Assembly (NCBI RefSeq): GCF_963966145.1
Contig: NC_091049.1
Coordinates: 5,890,001 to 5,954,000 of the forward strand
DNA from: Tenebrio molitor
Lineage: Eukaryota; Arthropoda; Insecta; Coleoptera; Tenebrionidae
Direction of reading: 5' to 3'
Length of the DNA: 64,000 nt
Below the pieces are notes generated by a model. That model was not told where the DNA came from and ran no database searches. It worked only from the letters and a program-made list of their open reading frames with translations. The position numbers were made by a program, and so were the translations under genes. Each line of letters opens with the position of its first letter. Position 1 is the stretch's first letter. Shown here piece after piece: positions 45,822 to 57,720 of this stretch.

Positions 45822-46821
45822 ATGTCGATAATTTGTCGCGCTTGTCTACAGAATGTCGACAAAAGTGGCTACTTCTACATCGACACGTTCGACAACACGC
45901 AAATTCCCAATACAATACCGAAAGATTTGTTACAGTTGTGCGTGCCGGAGATGGTGAGTAAATGATGGTTTTCGGGGAGATTGTGGTGGATATTGGCGTT
46001 GTTTGTAGGACTTGTACATTTCTGAGCAACCCGGTATATGCGGGGAGTGTCTGAGCATGTTCGAGAGTTTCTACAACTTCAAAAACAAGTGTCTGGCGTC
46101 CGAAGAGAAGATCCACAAGTATCTGAGCAGGAACAAAATGGGGCTCCAGTGCAAGGTAAATTTGACGCGCGTGGTCGACGAGGAGTCGGAGCCACCTCAG
46201 AGAGTCGACGAAAGCGGCGAAGTCATCCAAATGGACAACATGCGAGAGGCGGATTCGATCAAAGTGGCGACGGCCCCAAACTCGGAGTTTTCCGACGAAA
46301 TGATGATCTTCTCGTGCAACGAATGCTCGTTCGTCACGATGGACCAAGTAAAGTTGGTGCGGCACAAGTGCCTCGAAGTGACCCCCCTTGACAAGTACAA
46401 GTGCCCCTACTGCGACTACTCCACGTGCCGCAGGTACAGGCTCAGCTACCACATCAACGCCAAGCACACCAAAACCAGTTCGTACGAGTGCGCACAATGC
46501 GACTACAAAACCAACGACGCGAACTTGCTGAAGCGCCACCAGAAAACGCACGGCCCCAGTGAAAAAACCGGCGAGATGTTCACCTGTCCCTTGTGCGAGT
46601 TCAGCAGCGGCTCGGCGGTGGCGCTGCAGCGGCACAGGGTGGCCCAGCACGGCCCCGTCATGCAGTGCTGCACCGTCTGCTCGTACCAGACCAAAGACAA
46701 AAGCAATTTCCGCAAGCACCTGTACATACACGGGGACAAGCCGAGGAAGTGCACCAAGTGCAGCTACCAGTGCGTCTCGCCCTACCAACTGGAGAAGCAC
46801 TACAAGAGGAGTCACGTGTGA
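45822..46821 (+). CDS. ZAD-type C2H2 zinc-finger protein
   Basis: Probable DNA-binding transcription factor of the insect-expanded ZAD family. Exons 45822-45953 and 46009-46821 give 314 residues. The ZAD domain (residues 1-75) has CRACL and CGECL cysteine pairs and mediates dimerisation. Six C2H2-like fingers follow from about residue 145: C..C pairs CNEC, CPYC, CAQC, CPLC, CTVC and CTKC. The first finger ends H-x-C rather than H-x(3)-H. The linkers differ from the classic TGEKP. The start is the first in-frame ATG after the frame joins; an overlapping ATG at 45812 is out of frame. It begins 158 bases after the SPAG6 stop, on the same strand. The target is unknown. Confidence 0.88.
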
Positions 46822-47244
46822 GACTGACTGTCTTTTGCCAAGTCAGTGTTGAAATGTTCCTCGGGTCGGCTAGTTAGGGCGCGTTTGTCAAATGAGAAGA
46901 GTCGAGCGTGTGTACGGGCTGAATGCGCGAAGCAGGTGGGTGTCAGGGCGGAGGGGACATTTTGAGGACCGCTGACGCTCGACTGGTTGGCTCGCCCTGG
47001 AGGAAAACGGCGGCTCTCAAACTTTTATATCAACGCGCCATCTACAGTAATCTTTCTTTTGAGATTGATTTTCCCTAATATTTTATTAACAAAAGTTTTT
47101 GTTTACGGAAAATTTACACGAAGACCCCCCACGTTTAATACATACAGAGTGATTATTTAACATGTTGAGAGTAGCCGAGCAACAGTGCTAACGAGAAACC
47201 AGTGGCCTTCAAAATTTTCTCATCGCTTCATAACGACAAAAGTA
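46822..47244. other. gap after the zinc-finger gene
   Basis: Contains the likely 3' UTR and, at about 47147, a single transposon-like end (ACAGAGTGATTATT). No gene seen. Confidence 0.4.
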
Positions 47245-47702
47245 CAGTGTGATCGCAAAGAAAACAAATCAGAGCAGGCGTTACAAATTATGGGTCATGT
47301 CGTAGCGGAATTCTATGCAAATAAGCGTTCAGTGCAGAGCAACATTTTACATTCGTAGGAACGGGTAATTTACCAGCTTTATTGGCAAATGCGACGCCGC
47401 TGGTAAGCAGATTTTTCGCTGAAATGTCAAAAAACCGTCAACGATGTGCTCTTGTTAACCTAGAAAACTTCCGCAAAGTTTACTGTAATTGCAAGCAACA
47501 ATTATCCCAGAATAAGTGGTAAAATGAGTTTTACCATTGAAAATAAAGCATAAATTATTAATTAATCACGAGATAGGCAACCAATAAAACACGACTGTGC
47601 ATAGCAAGTATAATTATGCGTATGATTCAAACTGCGACAAACGTTTCGATAAAACAAAAACAGGTAGCACTCTTGATTTGTTTTCTTTTTGATCGCTCGG
47701 TG
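47245..47702. mobile_element. MITE of the FAR-intron family
   Basis: Ends CAGTGTGATCGCAAAGAAAA and the complement TTTTCTTTTTGATCGCTC. The interior matches the MITE at 14561-15198 in reverse orientation (TCATGTCGTAGCGGAATTCT). A TA precedes the left end. Confidence 0.78.
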
Positions 47703-49560
47703 TTTTTTCGCTTTTGGTTCCCACGTACAGGAAAAGCGTTCTGCTAACGCTCGCCACTTCAGTGATTCTCAAACTTTTTCGTCTCATATACAGAGCGAAT
47801 AATTTTTCCTGACGACTGTGTGACCCTTTTACTAGTCTATATTTTGAAGCTGAAATTTTGATTTTGATCAAGCACAAAATATTATCAAAATGATAATTAC
47901 ATAATTGTCTGTGATGTTGTGACATTTGATTTTGAAAAATGAATCTCCAGCCCTGAGAGTACCTACATGAGCCACGGAAAATAACGTGACACTTTGTATA
48001 GTTGTCACGTGATTTTCTTTGCGTTCATATAAGATCAAAATCGATATACATATTAAAAAAATATTAACTCTCTTATAAGGACGTAGATTAATTTATAAAA
48101 AATAATTAGTGTTTGTGTTCATTTTTGTGATTTTTATTTTTTTAGATAAATGCTTGTATACTGTAAAATAGCTACCGTAGACTGTCAAGTTGGGAAGCAC
48201 CGGTTCAAAGTGTGACGTTTTGATTAGTTCATCGTTTCGCTGTTGGCGCTGATGCTTAAGTTTATTTCTGAAAGTGACAACAAATATTTAAAACGTAAAT
48301 TAACATTAAACAATACGTTTCGACGTATCTTTAATGTTACACTAACTTGTCAAGTCTGACTTTTTATGTAATGAAGACTCATCTTTAGTTTGACAAAAAT
48401 ATTTTTTGCATATCGTAATGAAAGGGGCACTTTTTTACACGCAAAATCGTAGTGAAAGTGGTACTTTTTTGCATCATTTTGTTCTATCTTTTTGGAGATG
48501 ATTGTCAAAGCATATCTTTTTTTTTTTTTTCATAAATTCTTTTAGACCAAATTTCTCAACTTACCTACATCGATATGCAAAAAAATAGTGTGTACAACAC
48601 GTTATGAAAGTCTCGTTTTTTCACTTATTTGCTTGATTAACTCGGGCTACGCCCTCGTTAATCAATCTGCAAATTCGTGAAAAAAAGTATGACTTTCATA
48701 ACTAGTTGTACAAATAACTACAATTTAGTATTTCAGTTTGGTGAAGACAATATCTCAAAAGAATAAGATATTTTCATTATTTAAACGGAAATAAGTATTA
48801 AGTTATAGATTTCTAATAATTTTTTATTTAAAAAAAATATCAATTTTTTAACTGTAACCTTAAATACTGCCAATCGATGTCTGTGGCGACGTAACCTTAT
48901 CCACCTTGACTGACTGTTATTTTGACAGAACTTAGAGTAAGGCCGGCCTGAATGACATTTGGTGGGGGTGAGCGTAGACGGAAAACAGGCGGACGAGTCC
49001 ATCTTTCGTAAAATAGGGGTGTTCAACAGATTAAAAATCAGCTGATTGTTACTGTGGCCGGTTTTGCCACGCCACTGGAATATTTTATCCTCGCAGATTT
49101 CCCCCACCAAATGTCATATCTCAGGCAGGCCTTGCTCCAAGAAAGTGGATTAGGACACTTTTTAAATCAACACGCCAGGTGATATATGATGAAATCAGAC
49201 ATCTTCAGTGGTGAAGAATATTTTTGTGACAGGTCCTGTCAATTTGACATTATAAATAAGGACGAAACAAGAACGAGCCGCATTGCCGGTGCTTTTCAAT
49301 TGTAAGGCAGTCGGCCATGATACTCATCCATTATCCTTAAGAACATGTAAGCGTTGTCAGCTTAAGCCGATAGACCAATAAAGTTCCCCGCTCGAGATTT
49401 CAGCTTTCGATAAATCCCAGCCAGTCCAGGAAGCCAACTGTCCCGATCACGTGTCAACTATCAAAACATGCCTCGTGAGTTTCCTTTTTTTTATTAAATT
49501 CGTATAAATAAAACATTGATTTACGTATTTAAAAAACAGACGTACACGTATTAGTCTTTG
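47703..49560. other. intergenic repeats, no gene recognised
   Basis: A hAT-like end (CAGTGATTCTCAAACTTTTT) lies at about 47760. Bases 48400-48712 are a direct copy of 51525-52076 and include foldback (e) at 48591-48711. The rest is AT-rich. Confidence 0.5.
48591..48711. repeat. foldback repeat with GC-rich centre (e)
   Basis: Arms TACAACACGTTATGAAAGTC and GACTTTCATAACTAGTTGTA pair. The centre is CTCGGGCTACGCCCTCG (stem GGGC/GCCC around TA). The copy at 51965-52072 has the same arms but lacks the centre. Confidence 0.8.
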
Positions 49561-52500
49561 TCACATCTTCGTGAACGTTTCGGCTTCGTCGTGAATATCA
49601 TGAGGTACGTTATCGTATTTGCTTTCCCTGAGCGTCGGGGCGAACCCCGACCCGGCCACCACATCGGGTAGAACTTTGTCGTTCAGACTCATCAAGATCT
49701 GGAAGAGCTTGGAAAACTTGGGCGACTTCTTCTTGTAGTTCTGGACGTTGGAAGTGGCCACCAGCGTCGTCATCCAGATGTCGGACAGCACCGCGATCGG
49801 CATCTTGTTTCTCGCCTGGTGTCGGACGACCTCGTTCAGGTGACCGACGAGGACTAGGAGGGCGTCTCGCCTGGGGATGGCGTCCACCATTTTTCGAACT
49901 TCGTGTTTCAACACGTCGTCGTCTAGTTTATCTGCGAAATTTGAAATTGGATTCGGTCGGAGGTCGCGTCGCGCGTCTCACCACAGATTGAAAAGTAACG
50001 ACTGTAAAAGTCTTCGGGGAGGAGGGGGTCTTTCAAGGACGAGAGAAACTTCTTCACGACGCAACAGAGGTCGTGGATGTCGCTTTTGGCGAGGTCCGCG
50101 TCGTTGACGTTCTGTTTTTCTAGTTGTTTCATGATCCTGTCGATCTTCGTGTTCGATCCCGACTTCCGGTAGATTCCTTCCACTTCGAGGTGGCCTTCGA
50201 TCATACCCGTCAGCTTTCGGACCACTTCGAGGACGAAGTCCGTTCGTTTGGGGACGTTGTCCTGCGACAAAGGGACCAGTTGAGGGGGCGAAAGCTTTTG
50301 CAAGATTTTACGGGACAAAAGCGCAAATTACATTCTTACGTCTATTTTTTGGTTTTCATAGTGCAAAAGGAGATCTTCGACGATTCTCGTGAATTCCGTC
50401 GTTTGGGTCACCAGGTCCGTGCAGTTGTCCGGGAGGGTGATGAGCGACGGGCCCCAACATATCGACAAGTTGTGGAAATCCATCTTGTTGTGTTCTTTGT
50501 GCTGGCACACTTTGAGTAAATGTCGGATTATGTAGAGGAGGGTGGCTCTGTTCGGTTGGGGGAGCTTGTTCACGATGGCGCTGATTTCTTGTTTGCGTTC
50601 CGGATTCGCTGGAAAATTGTGAACGTTTGGTCAGCTGCTTGTGTGACGCGGCATCCAGGCCGGATCATTTTAATCAGCCCGTCTCACCCGTGGCCTGTCG
50701 CAGCAGCTCGTACACCTCGTACGATATGAGCGGCCGCTTCAGCTCCCTGAAGAAGAGCTTGAGCGTCCCGGCCAGGACGTCCACCTCGTTCCTGTACTTC
50801 TCCAGGACCTCCCACCTGCCGCAGTTGATCTCGAACCGGATGTTCTGGACGACGGCCAGATTGGCCGACGCCCTGTACAGCCCCAGGCTTGTGATGTTGG
50901 CCGGCTCCTCGATCAGCCTGACTATCCTAGTGATGACCTCGGGGACGGGATTCGTACTGTCGCACAGCTCCTCGAGCGTGTTGCCGAAGATCGGCTCGTT
51001 CTTGATGATGCCCTTCGACTCGAGGAGGTCCCTGCTCGACCGCTTCTTCAGCAGCCACTTCAGCTGGAACCAGGGGGTGGCGCCCTTCGCCGGCGACGGA
51101 CGCGCCTTCTCCGTCTCCACGAACGACTTGGCGTCCTTCACCGTGTCGAAGTGCAGCCGGTAGATGTGCTTGTCGACGTCGGTGATCTCCAGGTCGGTGC
51201 GGCCCACCATCTTCACGCCCTTCTTCAAGGTGAGGTTGGCGCCGATGGTGGCCACCACCTCGCCCGTCTCTTTCATGATGAAGAGGTCGCCGTTGCGCAA
51301 GCGAAGCCGCTCCTTCGGCCAGATCTTGTAGCAACGCTCCTTGTCGATCTCGAGCCGCGACGCACCCCGGAAATCAAGGATTTCGTCCTTTTTCTTCCTG
51401 AAAAATTACGCAACGATTACGGATAATTGACAAATCGGCCCGAAATTGAAACGTTTTCTCTTCTAACCAAAAACAATTTACAAATTAAACAATGCAAATA
51501 TGTCTAGACCAGTAGTTCCCAAACTTTTTTGCATATCGTAATGAAAGTGGCACTTTTTTACACGCAAAATCGTAGTTAAAGTAGCACTTTTTTACACGAA
51601 AAATCGTAGGGAAAGTAGTACTTTTTGCATCATTTTATTCCATTTCCTTGGAGATGATTGTCAAATCATACCTATATTTTTTTTTTGTAATTTTTCATAC
51701 GAGTACAGTCGCGAGCAATAAATTTTGGTCGTCAAGGTCATTCTTTGACGCAATCGAAAATGCATTGTAAAACAGTCGTAAACTATCATCATGTTGTATG
51801 ACATTAATTGTCATTTTTTTTCTCAATTTTTTGACACTTTGTTGACGTGGGCATAATCAGGCAGGGAAATTTTTTAAATTTGTGACAATCAAACCAAATT
51901 TTGAAATGATATTGACGACCAAAATTTATTGCTCGCGACAGTACATCGAATTGAAAAAAAAGTGTGTGTACAACACGTTATGAAAGTCTCTTTTTTTCAC
52001 TTATTTGCTTGATTAATCAATCTGCAAATTCGTGAAAAAAAGTATGACTTTCATAACTAGTTGTACAAATAACTATTGTAAAATGCATTCATGTTGTTTT
52101 GACATGAGGCCGTGGAAATGTTGCATTTAATTTGGTAGTAAAGCTGTCTGTTGAATTAGGTTATGTTTTTTCTAAGTTTGAGGTTATAAACAGCAACAAT
52201 GTCTAGTGCATTGTTGTCACTTTTACTAGTTTGCAATAAAATAATACTCAGACATCGCGGGAAATTCAGCAACATGTTGTGTTCATTTTGATAGAGGCAC
52301 TTTCATGACGGAAATCGAACAGTGTGTCCAACATTAAAAAAATAAGTCAAGGCCTCCCATTATGTCAAAAAAACGTGAACAACATCGCGGGAAATTCAGC
52401 AACGTGTTAAATTTATTTTGATAGATCCGCATGTCAGGCACTTTAGTGACGGAAATCAGTGTGTCCAACGTTAAAAAAATAAATCATGGCCTCTCATTAT

Positions 52501-54510
52501 GCCAAAACAACGTGAACGGTGTTTAGAATAGTACATTCTTCAACGAGCGTATAATGATGGCCATTATTCAACAGGATGAAAATTCCAACACGAGCCGTAG
52601 GCGAGTGGTGGAATCGTCCGATTGAATAATAACCATTATAGACGAGTTAAAGACTATACTTTCTCCACGACCAAACCCAGAAAAACCAATCTTTGAAAAT
52701 TTAAGTAAATTTGATTTTTAATATTTGACAATTAAAATTGTGCCTCGTTTAGCGGTTGCTACGCGATGCGCGACTTGTTGTTTACAAACGCATCCAATTG
52801 ACGATCTGCCCGTGATGACAACACGAGGGATATAATTGGCCGACAGCCGTGGATTGCAGTATATTCTATCACGAGGCGTGGAATTGATATAATTCTTTCA
52901 TAGAATATCCAACAAAAATGCATTCATTCTTTAATAGTCGTGGGGAACAGTAGATTCCTCAACGAGAGTATAATGATGGCTACTACTCAAGAGGACGAAA
53001 ATTCCATTACGAGCCGTAGGCGAGCTCACTATCCTGACCCACACTTTGGGAACCGCTGGTCTAGCCCAAATATGTATTTGTAACCCGGCCTGGATGCCGT
53101 GACAGTTCAATTTCTTTTTTATCATCTATGCGCCAATAATTAAAAAATACAAGTTTAGACCGTAACGCGATCTGTTTTGGTGAAATGATAACACAACACA
53201 CGCATCTTTATCTTATCGAAAACGCAAAATATTTTGTTACTTGTCCCAGAGCGCGCTTTTCTATATAGATTACCACTAGCAACTCCCTCAATGTCAAAAT
53301 CATATCAGCAGGTTTGTTGTTTGCGGTATAAACAAATTATAATTTGACAAACAGATAATTTATTCGGTTGTTTGCTAATATATAACGGAACGGTCTTCGG
53401 CAAGATTCGTAACGAAAATGAAATAGTTTCATGTTGAAACAATTTGGAAATTTTAACTTACCCATTTTCTTAAATTTAAAAACGTAATTACATATAATCG
53501 TTTATACAGGGTGATTCATATAGTTTCATAAATATTTTAACCAGTGGTAGATTCCGGTCTCAAAAGACTCTTAACAATAAAATTTTGAGTCATACATCAA
53601 AAATTACCATATCGGTTTTTTACTATTAGTACGTCCAATGTATAACAAATGTCATAATAGAAGCAAACAATTGTTGCTATAGAGAAAATATTGATATTAT
53701 AAAGTTCGCTTTAGTTTCATTTTGACAACAATGCCTGACAGTTTGTTTCAACGTAAAATATTTTTATTTATTTGCAGTTTTTAAAAGGTGGTAGTACACT
53801 TTTCAACATGCTGTATCTTCAACAATTTTAACCTTAGAACCTAGACATTTTTGTAAGAGTGTTTAGGAGTTGAAATCTACCACCGGTTAAAGTTTGTATG
53901 ATACTATATGAATCACCCTGTATATATTTTTTTTACTCATCCTGTGTATGAAAACACTATTGGTGGTACCAAGCAAATCTTTGACAGATTTGACCTTTGC
54001 TATTTGCCGCTTCGAGCAAAGACATGCCAGATATTTCCATGGCCTACATTAATCAGCAAACTTCTCAGCATGCCAATAACCTAAGAGTACACTAATTGTT
54101 TGTTTTATAGCAAAATCGAACCGTTCAAGGTTGTGTGTGTAGATTTTTGCTCGAAACGACCACAACAACACCCTTTGCACAATTTGACAGACTTGACTTG
54201 AGTCACTCACGTGGTGGAGGAAGCATAGGTGGAAGCGTAGGTCTGCGGCCGTTCTTGCTTGACATAATGTCTGTTGTCTCTGATCTTCACTTCTTCATCA
54301 TCTTCGACCGGAAAATTTGTGGGTTTGTTGAGATTGTCGGTGGCATCCTCGGCTCCGTCGAACTCCTTGATCAAGTCCTGCAAAACGACACAACGTCAAC
54401 ATCCGAGGGACCAGTCTCGACGGAGACGCCGGTCGGCACGTGTACTGCACCTGGAGCAGTCTGAGTTCGTTTTCGGGCAAACAATCGAAGTGTATCGTAC
54501 TTCTTGTCAT
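49561..54510 (-). CDS. tandem RhoGAP domain protein
   Basis: GTPase-activating protein for Rho-family GTPases. Exons 54451-54510, 54211-54377, 50688-51397, 50340-50608, 49982-50294 and 49561-49931 total 1890 bases, 629 residues, phases consistent. After an acidic N-terminus, residues about 85-190 resemble a PH-like module (YKIWPKERLRLRNGDLFIM). The first RhoGAP domain follows, with arginine finger GLYRAS, lysine segment GTLKLFFRELKRPL and asparagine segment MDFHNLSICWGPSL. The second has EGIYRKSG and VVKKFLSSLKDPLLP, but its asparagine segment reads AVLSDIWMTTL, without the usual N and P. The second domain may be a binding rather than catalytic module. Intron 2 (2.8 kb) carries a hAT element. 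Orthology was not settled. Confidence 0.88.
51706..51941. mobile_element. MITE of the AATAAATTT group nested in the hAT element
   Basis: Ends CAGTCGCGAGCAATAAATTT and AAATTTATTGCTCGCGACAG, exact complements, TA flanks. The paralogous repeat at 48400-48712 lacks it. Confidence 0.85.
51965..52072. repeat. foldback (f), centre missing
   Basis: Arms as in foldback (e), but the turn reads GCTTGATTAATCAATCTGC with no CG-rich centre. Confidence 0.75.
52531..52653. repeat. foldback repeat with GC-rich centre (g)
   Basis: Arms around GTATAATGATGGCCATTATT and AATAATAACCATTATAGAC pair. The centre CACGAGCCGTAGGCGAGTGG has the stem GCC/GGC. A half copy with the same centre (CGAGCCGTAGGCGAG) is at 52940-53025, and a shorter relative at 52836-52928. 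Confidence 0.75.
52836..53025. repeat. partial foldbacks (h, k)
   Basis: Bases 52836-52928 form a short palindrome around CACGAGGCGTGG. Bases 52940-53025 are the left arm and centre of (g) only, so the right arm is lost. Confidence 0.55.
53516..53920. mobile_element. MITE, CAGGGTGATTCA type
   Basis: Ends CAGGGTGATTCATATAGT and ACTATATGAATCACCCTG, inner TTTAACC-GGTTAAA pairing, TA flanks at 53514-53515 and 53921-53922. Non-coding. Confidence 0.83.
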
Positions 54511-55039
54511 TTTGTTTATCTCTTTTTTTGTACTATTATTCGTCACATGACCGGTGGTAGAGCGACAACGAACTGGCGTGACGAAGGTGGGATAAGCACG
54601 CGCATGTTAAAAGAGTGATAACGAGGCTGATAAAGAAGTTGTGTGGGCTGTGTGCGTTGGTCCCCACTCTTTTAAACGATCTGTTATTGCACAATTGGAC
54701 AGGATAGGGGGACGAGTTGCGGCGCTAAGTGCCGGATAAACGCTGATCGCTGTGTGGAATTTGACATTTGTCGGTACAGCTAATTAGATGGTTGTTAGAG
54801 AAATTTTTATTCGTCGTTCGGATGTACCGAAGTGGTCGGTGTAACGATGAATTCGGATTTTTCCAAAAATCAAATGTTCACGTTTATTGTTATTTTGACT
54901 TTATACCGGGCAGATGATAAAAAGTATTCGTTGCATGTCTGTTACCTGTCAGATGTTCCAAAATAATTTTAAAAAATACATTTTTGTCGTAAAAATTACG
55001 ACATTATTGAACTTGTAAAAATGGTACAAGGTCGTTGTA
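54511..55039. other. gap upstream of the RhoGAP gene
   Basis: GC-richer 54540-54780 probably contains the RhoGAP promoter and 5' UTR. No other feature recognised. Confidence 0.4.
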
Positions 55040-55442
55040 CAGGGTGTTTCTGAAATACGTGTGTTAATTTTAACCAGTGAAAGAACTCGCCAATTTATGA
55101 AACTTTTCTCTATAACATTTTGTAAAATTCGTAAAACTATTCAAAGATTTTTTGTCCCACAATTTTTACCAAACGAGTCGTTTTGTGTGATTAACTAGCT
55201 TCTATTTTTTTGTATTTGTTTTTTTATATAACAATGGAACTTTTTAACAAAGCTCTGTTTCTATCACAACAGAAAATTTTCGCCCTTACCCATTGGCGGG
55301 TATACACTTTGATGGTTTATTTATTCCAAATTTTAAATCAATTTGTATTGCTTTTTCGTAAAAATGTTATAGAGAAAAGTTCCATGATTTGGCGCGTTCT
55401 TCCACTGGTTAAAATTAACACACGTATTTCAGAAACACCCTG
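55040..55442. mobile_element. MITE, CAGGGTGTTTC type
   Basis: Ends CAGGGTGTTTCTGAAATACG and the exact complement CGTATTTCAGAAACACCCTG, TA flanks. Arms pair for about 40 bases. A truncated copy is at 22711. Confidence 0.87.
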
Positions 55443-55689
55443 TATATGCAAGCCATCCTCATGATATGAAATTTTTGCCGCCTCACTGTGAACTGTCAAT
55501 TTTTGTCACTGTCAGTGTCATTTTTTAGGTGAAAAGTGCGGTGATGAGAATTTTTTTTCTTTCTTTCTAAATTAACGATTGAATCTAAAAATATTGAGTT
55601 GTTTTGCATTTTGCAATCAATTTAACTCCTGTGTGTGAACGGTGTGTATTCACTTACCTATAACAATAACCTATAACTTGGACTAAGTA

Positions 55690-55808
55690 CGGTGGCCGGC
55701 AAAAAAAGTTAGCCATCATTTAAATGTCAGTGTTATTAAAGCATTAATTACACATTTGGATTTTGATGTGACAGAAAAGTGATGGCTACTTTTTATTGCA
55801 GGCCATTG
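55690..55808. mobile_element. 119-base palindromic MITE, second copy
   Basis: Reverse-orientation relative of 35472-35600 (GTGGCCGGCAAAAAAAGTTA and ...GGCCATTG), TA flanks. Confidence 0.78.
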
Positions 55809-55840
55809 TACAGTAATTTATAATGACCCTGGATATTATA

Positions 55841-56727
55841 CAGCCTGTTTGATGAAAAACGCCTCAACCCATAACTTTGTTATTTATTACCCGATTTCAA
55901 TGAACAAAAAAATCAAAGATATGGTTTTTCAAGCGCTACAAAACAGCCATAAAATGTTTTTTTTTTTAGCGTTATCTTCAATAGCTAACGATAGTCAACT
56001 TTTTTTTTAAATGGACACATGTAGTTTTCTAGGGTTGGTCTGATAAGGTTTTTTTTTCTGGATCTAATGATGTATTGAAAGTTATCATTTATCTAAACGT
56101 CAGCTTAGAAGTTTTCATCTGCTTTTTTAAACTTTTTTTATTTAAGTATAAAATAACATTGTCAGTCATGCAGGATAGCAGTCATTTGACTATTATTTTA
56201 TGTTCGAGTGTTTTAAAAATCGTAATTAGTCAAAAACAAAAAGTTAATAGAAAAAATAATAATAATTTAAAAAAAAATATTTTTTTTAATTATTATTTAT
56301 GTTTTCCAAGAAAATAATAATAAAACTCTTCAAGATTGCACCTGAAAATTTTCAAACTCACACTTGACATTTGTTGCTATTTGTATTCCAATTGTTTTTC
56401 ACGGCACACTTGAAAATTTCATAATAAACTGAACCACAATTAAAAATTGTTTTTTTTTTCAGTCAGCTATGAACCAAACGATAATTTTTAATACATCGTT
56501 AGATTCAGAAAAAAAAACTTTATCAGACCGAGCCTAAAAAACTACATGTGTCCATTTAAAAAAAAAAAGTTGACTATCGTAAGCTACTGAAAATTACGCC
56601 AAAAAAAATAATATTTTATGGCTGCTTCGTAGCGCATGAAAAACCATATCTTCGGTTTTTTTGTTCATTGAAATCGGATAATAAATAAAAAAGTTATGGG
56701 TTGAGGCGTTTTTTATCAAACAGCCTG
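55841..56727. mobile_element. 887-base element with very long inverted repeats
   Basis: Begins CAGCCTGTTTGATGAAAAAC, and the right side is its complement (GTTTTTTATCAAACAGCCTG). Pairing continues through AACCCATAACTT, ATGGTTTTTCA, TTGACTATCG and GTAGTTTT for about 230 bases per arm. TA flanks. No transposase. Confidence 0.8.
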
Positions 56728-56733
56728 TATCAG

Positions 56734-57720
56734 TCTTATAAGAAGCAATTGTAGCACGCACGGGTTTAGGGCATGACGAGCTCGTTTGCCATGCAAAATT
56801 CAATACAAAATGCCCTATAAATGAAATGATATCGTACATACTCTGCACCTTTCAAGCCATTTTTAAGTGAAAAGTAACAATTTTCAAATTTTGGGAATTT
56901 TGTCGTGGTTGCCAACAATTGTCATATTCTTTGGAAGATTCAAATTTCAATTGTTATTAACAAATTACAAATGAGCGAAGACAATTTTGTATGTACAGTT
57001 GGTTGCAAAAAAAAACGGTAACTGTCATAATAAAATTGACATATTTTTACAATTCATACATACCTAGTGTGAAACCTTCTTACGAAAGATTATGGTCAAA
57101 ATTCAATGACATTTTTCAAAATTATTTGAGAGGTCAAATAGACATTTAATTGACAAACGGACAAAATCAAATTTACATTAGGAAAATTTTCGTTTCCCGT
57201 TTTTTTTTTTGCAACCAACTATTCCCCGCCAGAAATACGAGATTAATGTTTAAATTCCACGGAAACAACTTACATTAAAATTCGTTTTGTTTTGACATTT
57301 CATTTTCCTCATGCCAAGAGCAGGAATGCCAACCTTGAAAACGTAAATTGCACTAATTTGTTTCAAAACGCGAATTACAGCACTCAAAATGGGTTTGCAA
57401 TGACTGAGTCTATTGGCAATGAAACAATTGAAAAATATTGGTGTTTTTTTGTCTCGTAATTGGCACTGACCGGATGTTTTAACTTGACACGACATTTAAT
57501 ATTTATGCTATTACAGAAATGAACCTTTGATGGTAAATTTCAATTTTGCCTGTCACCACAGTCAAAGCTGACAACCGGAAATGTGTTTAGATTACAGTGG
57601 TACCAAAATCATTCAAATTTTCATTGTTACTAACCGATTCAGTCATTTTTGATCATTCGGTAGCTTTCACACAGACGCAAAGTAGAAAAATGGGATTTAA
57701 ACGGCTAGAGTAGGTACTTT
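56734..57720. repeat. dispersed repeat, relative of 38150-39160, with foldback (j)
   Basis: Foldback (j) at 56734-56826 keeps GCACGGGTTTAG and GACGAGCTCG. 56860-56975 and 57255-57390 match the first copy. It also carries a CAGTTGGTTGC-ended MITE at about 56996-57221 and a mariner-type MITE at about 57383-57660. Confidence 0.65.

Larger units (their letters stand above)
51510..53058. mobile_element. non-autonomous hAT element in RhoGAP intron 2
   Basis: Starts CAGTAGTTCCCAAAC and ends with the complement TTTGGGAACCGCTG. Flanked by GTCTAGAC (51502-51509) and GTCTAGCC (53059-53066), 7 of 8 matching. No transposase. It contains a MITE at 51706-51941 and several foldbacks. Confidence 0.78.

Noticed and set aside
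45778..46815. 345-codon minus-strand frame over the zinc-finger gene
   Set aside because: It is the antisense of six C2H2 fingers and an intron; the opposite strand has unmistakable domains.
50627..51163. 178-codon plus-strand frame inside the RhoGAP gene
   Set aside because: Low-complexity Ser-rich shadow of an exon with matching phase and conserved motifs.
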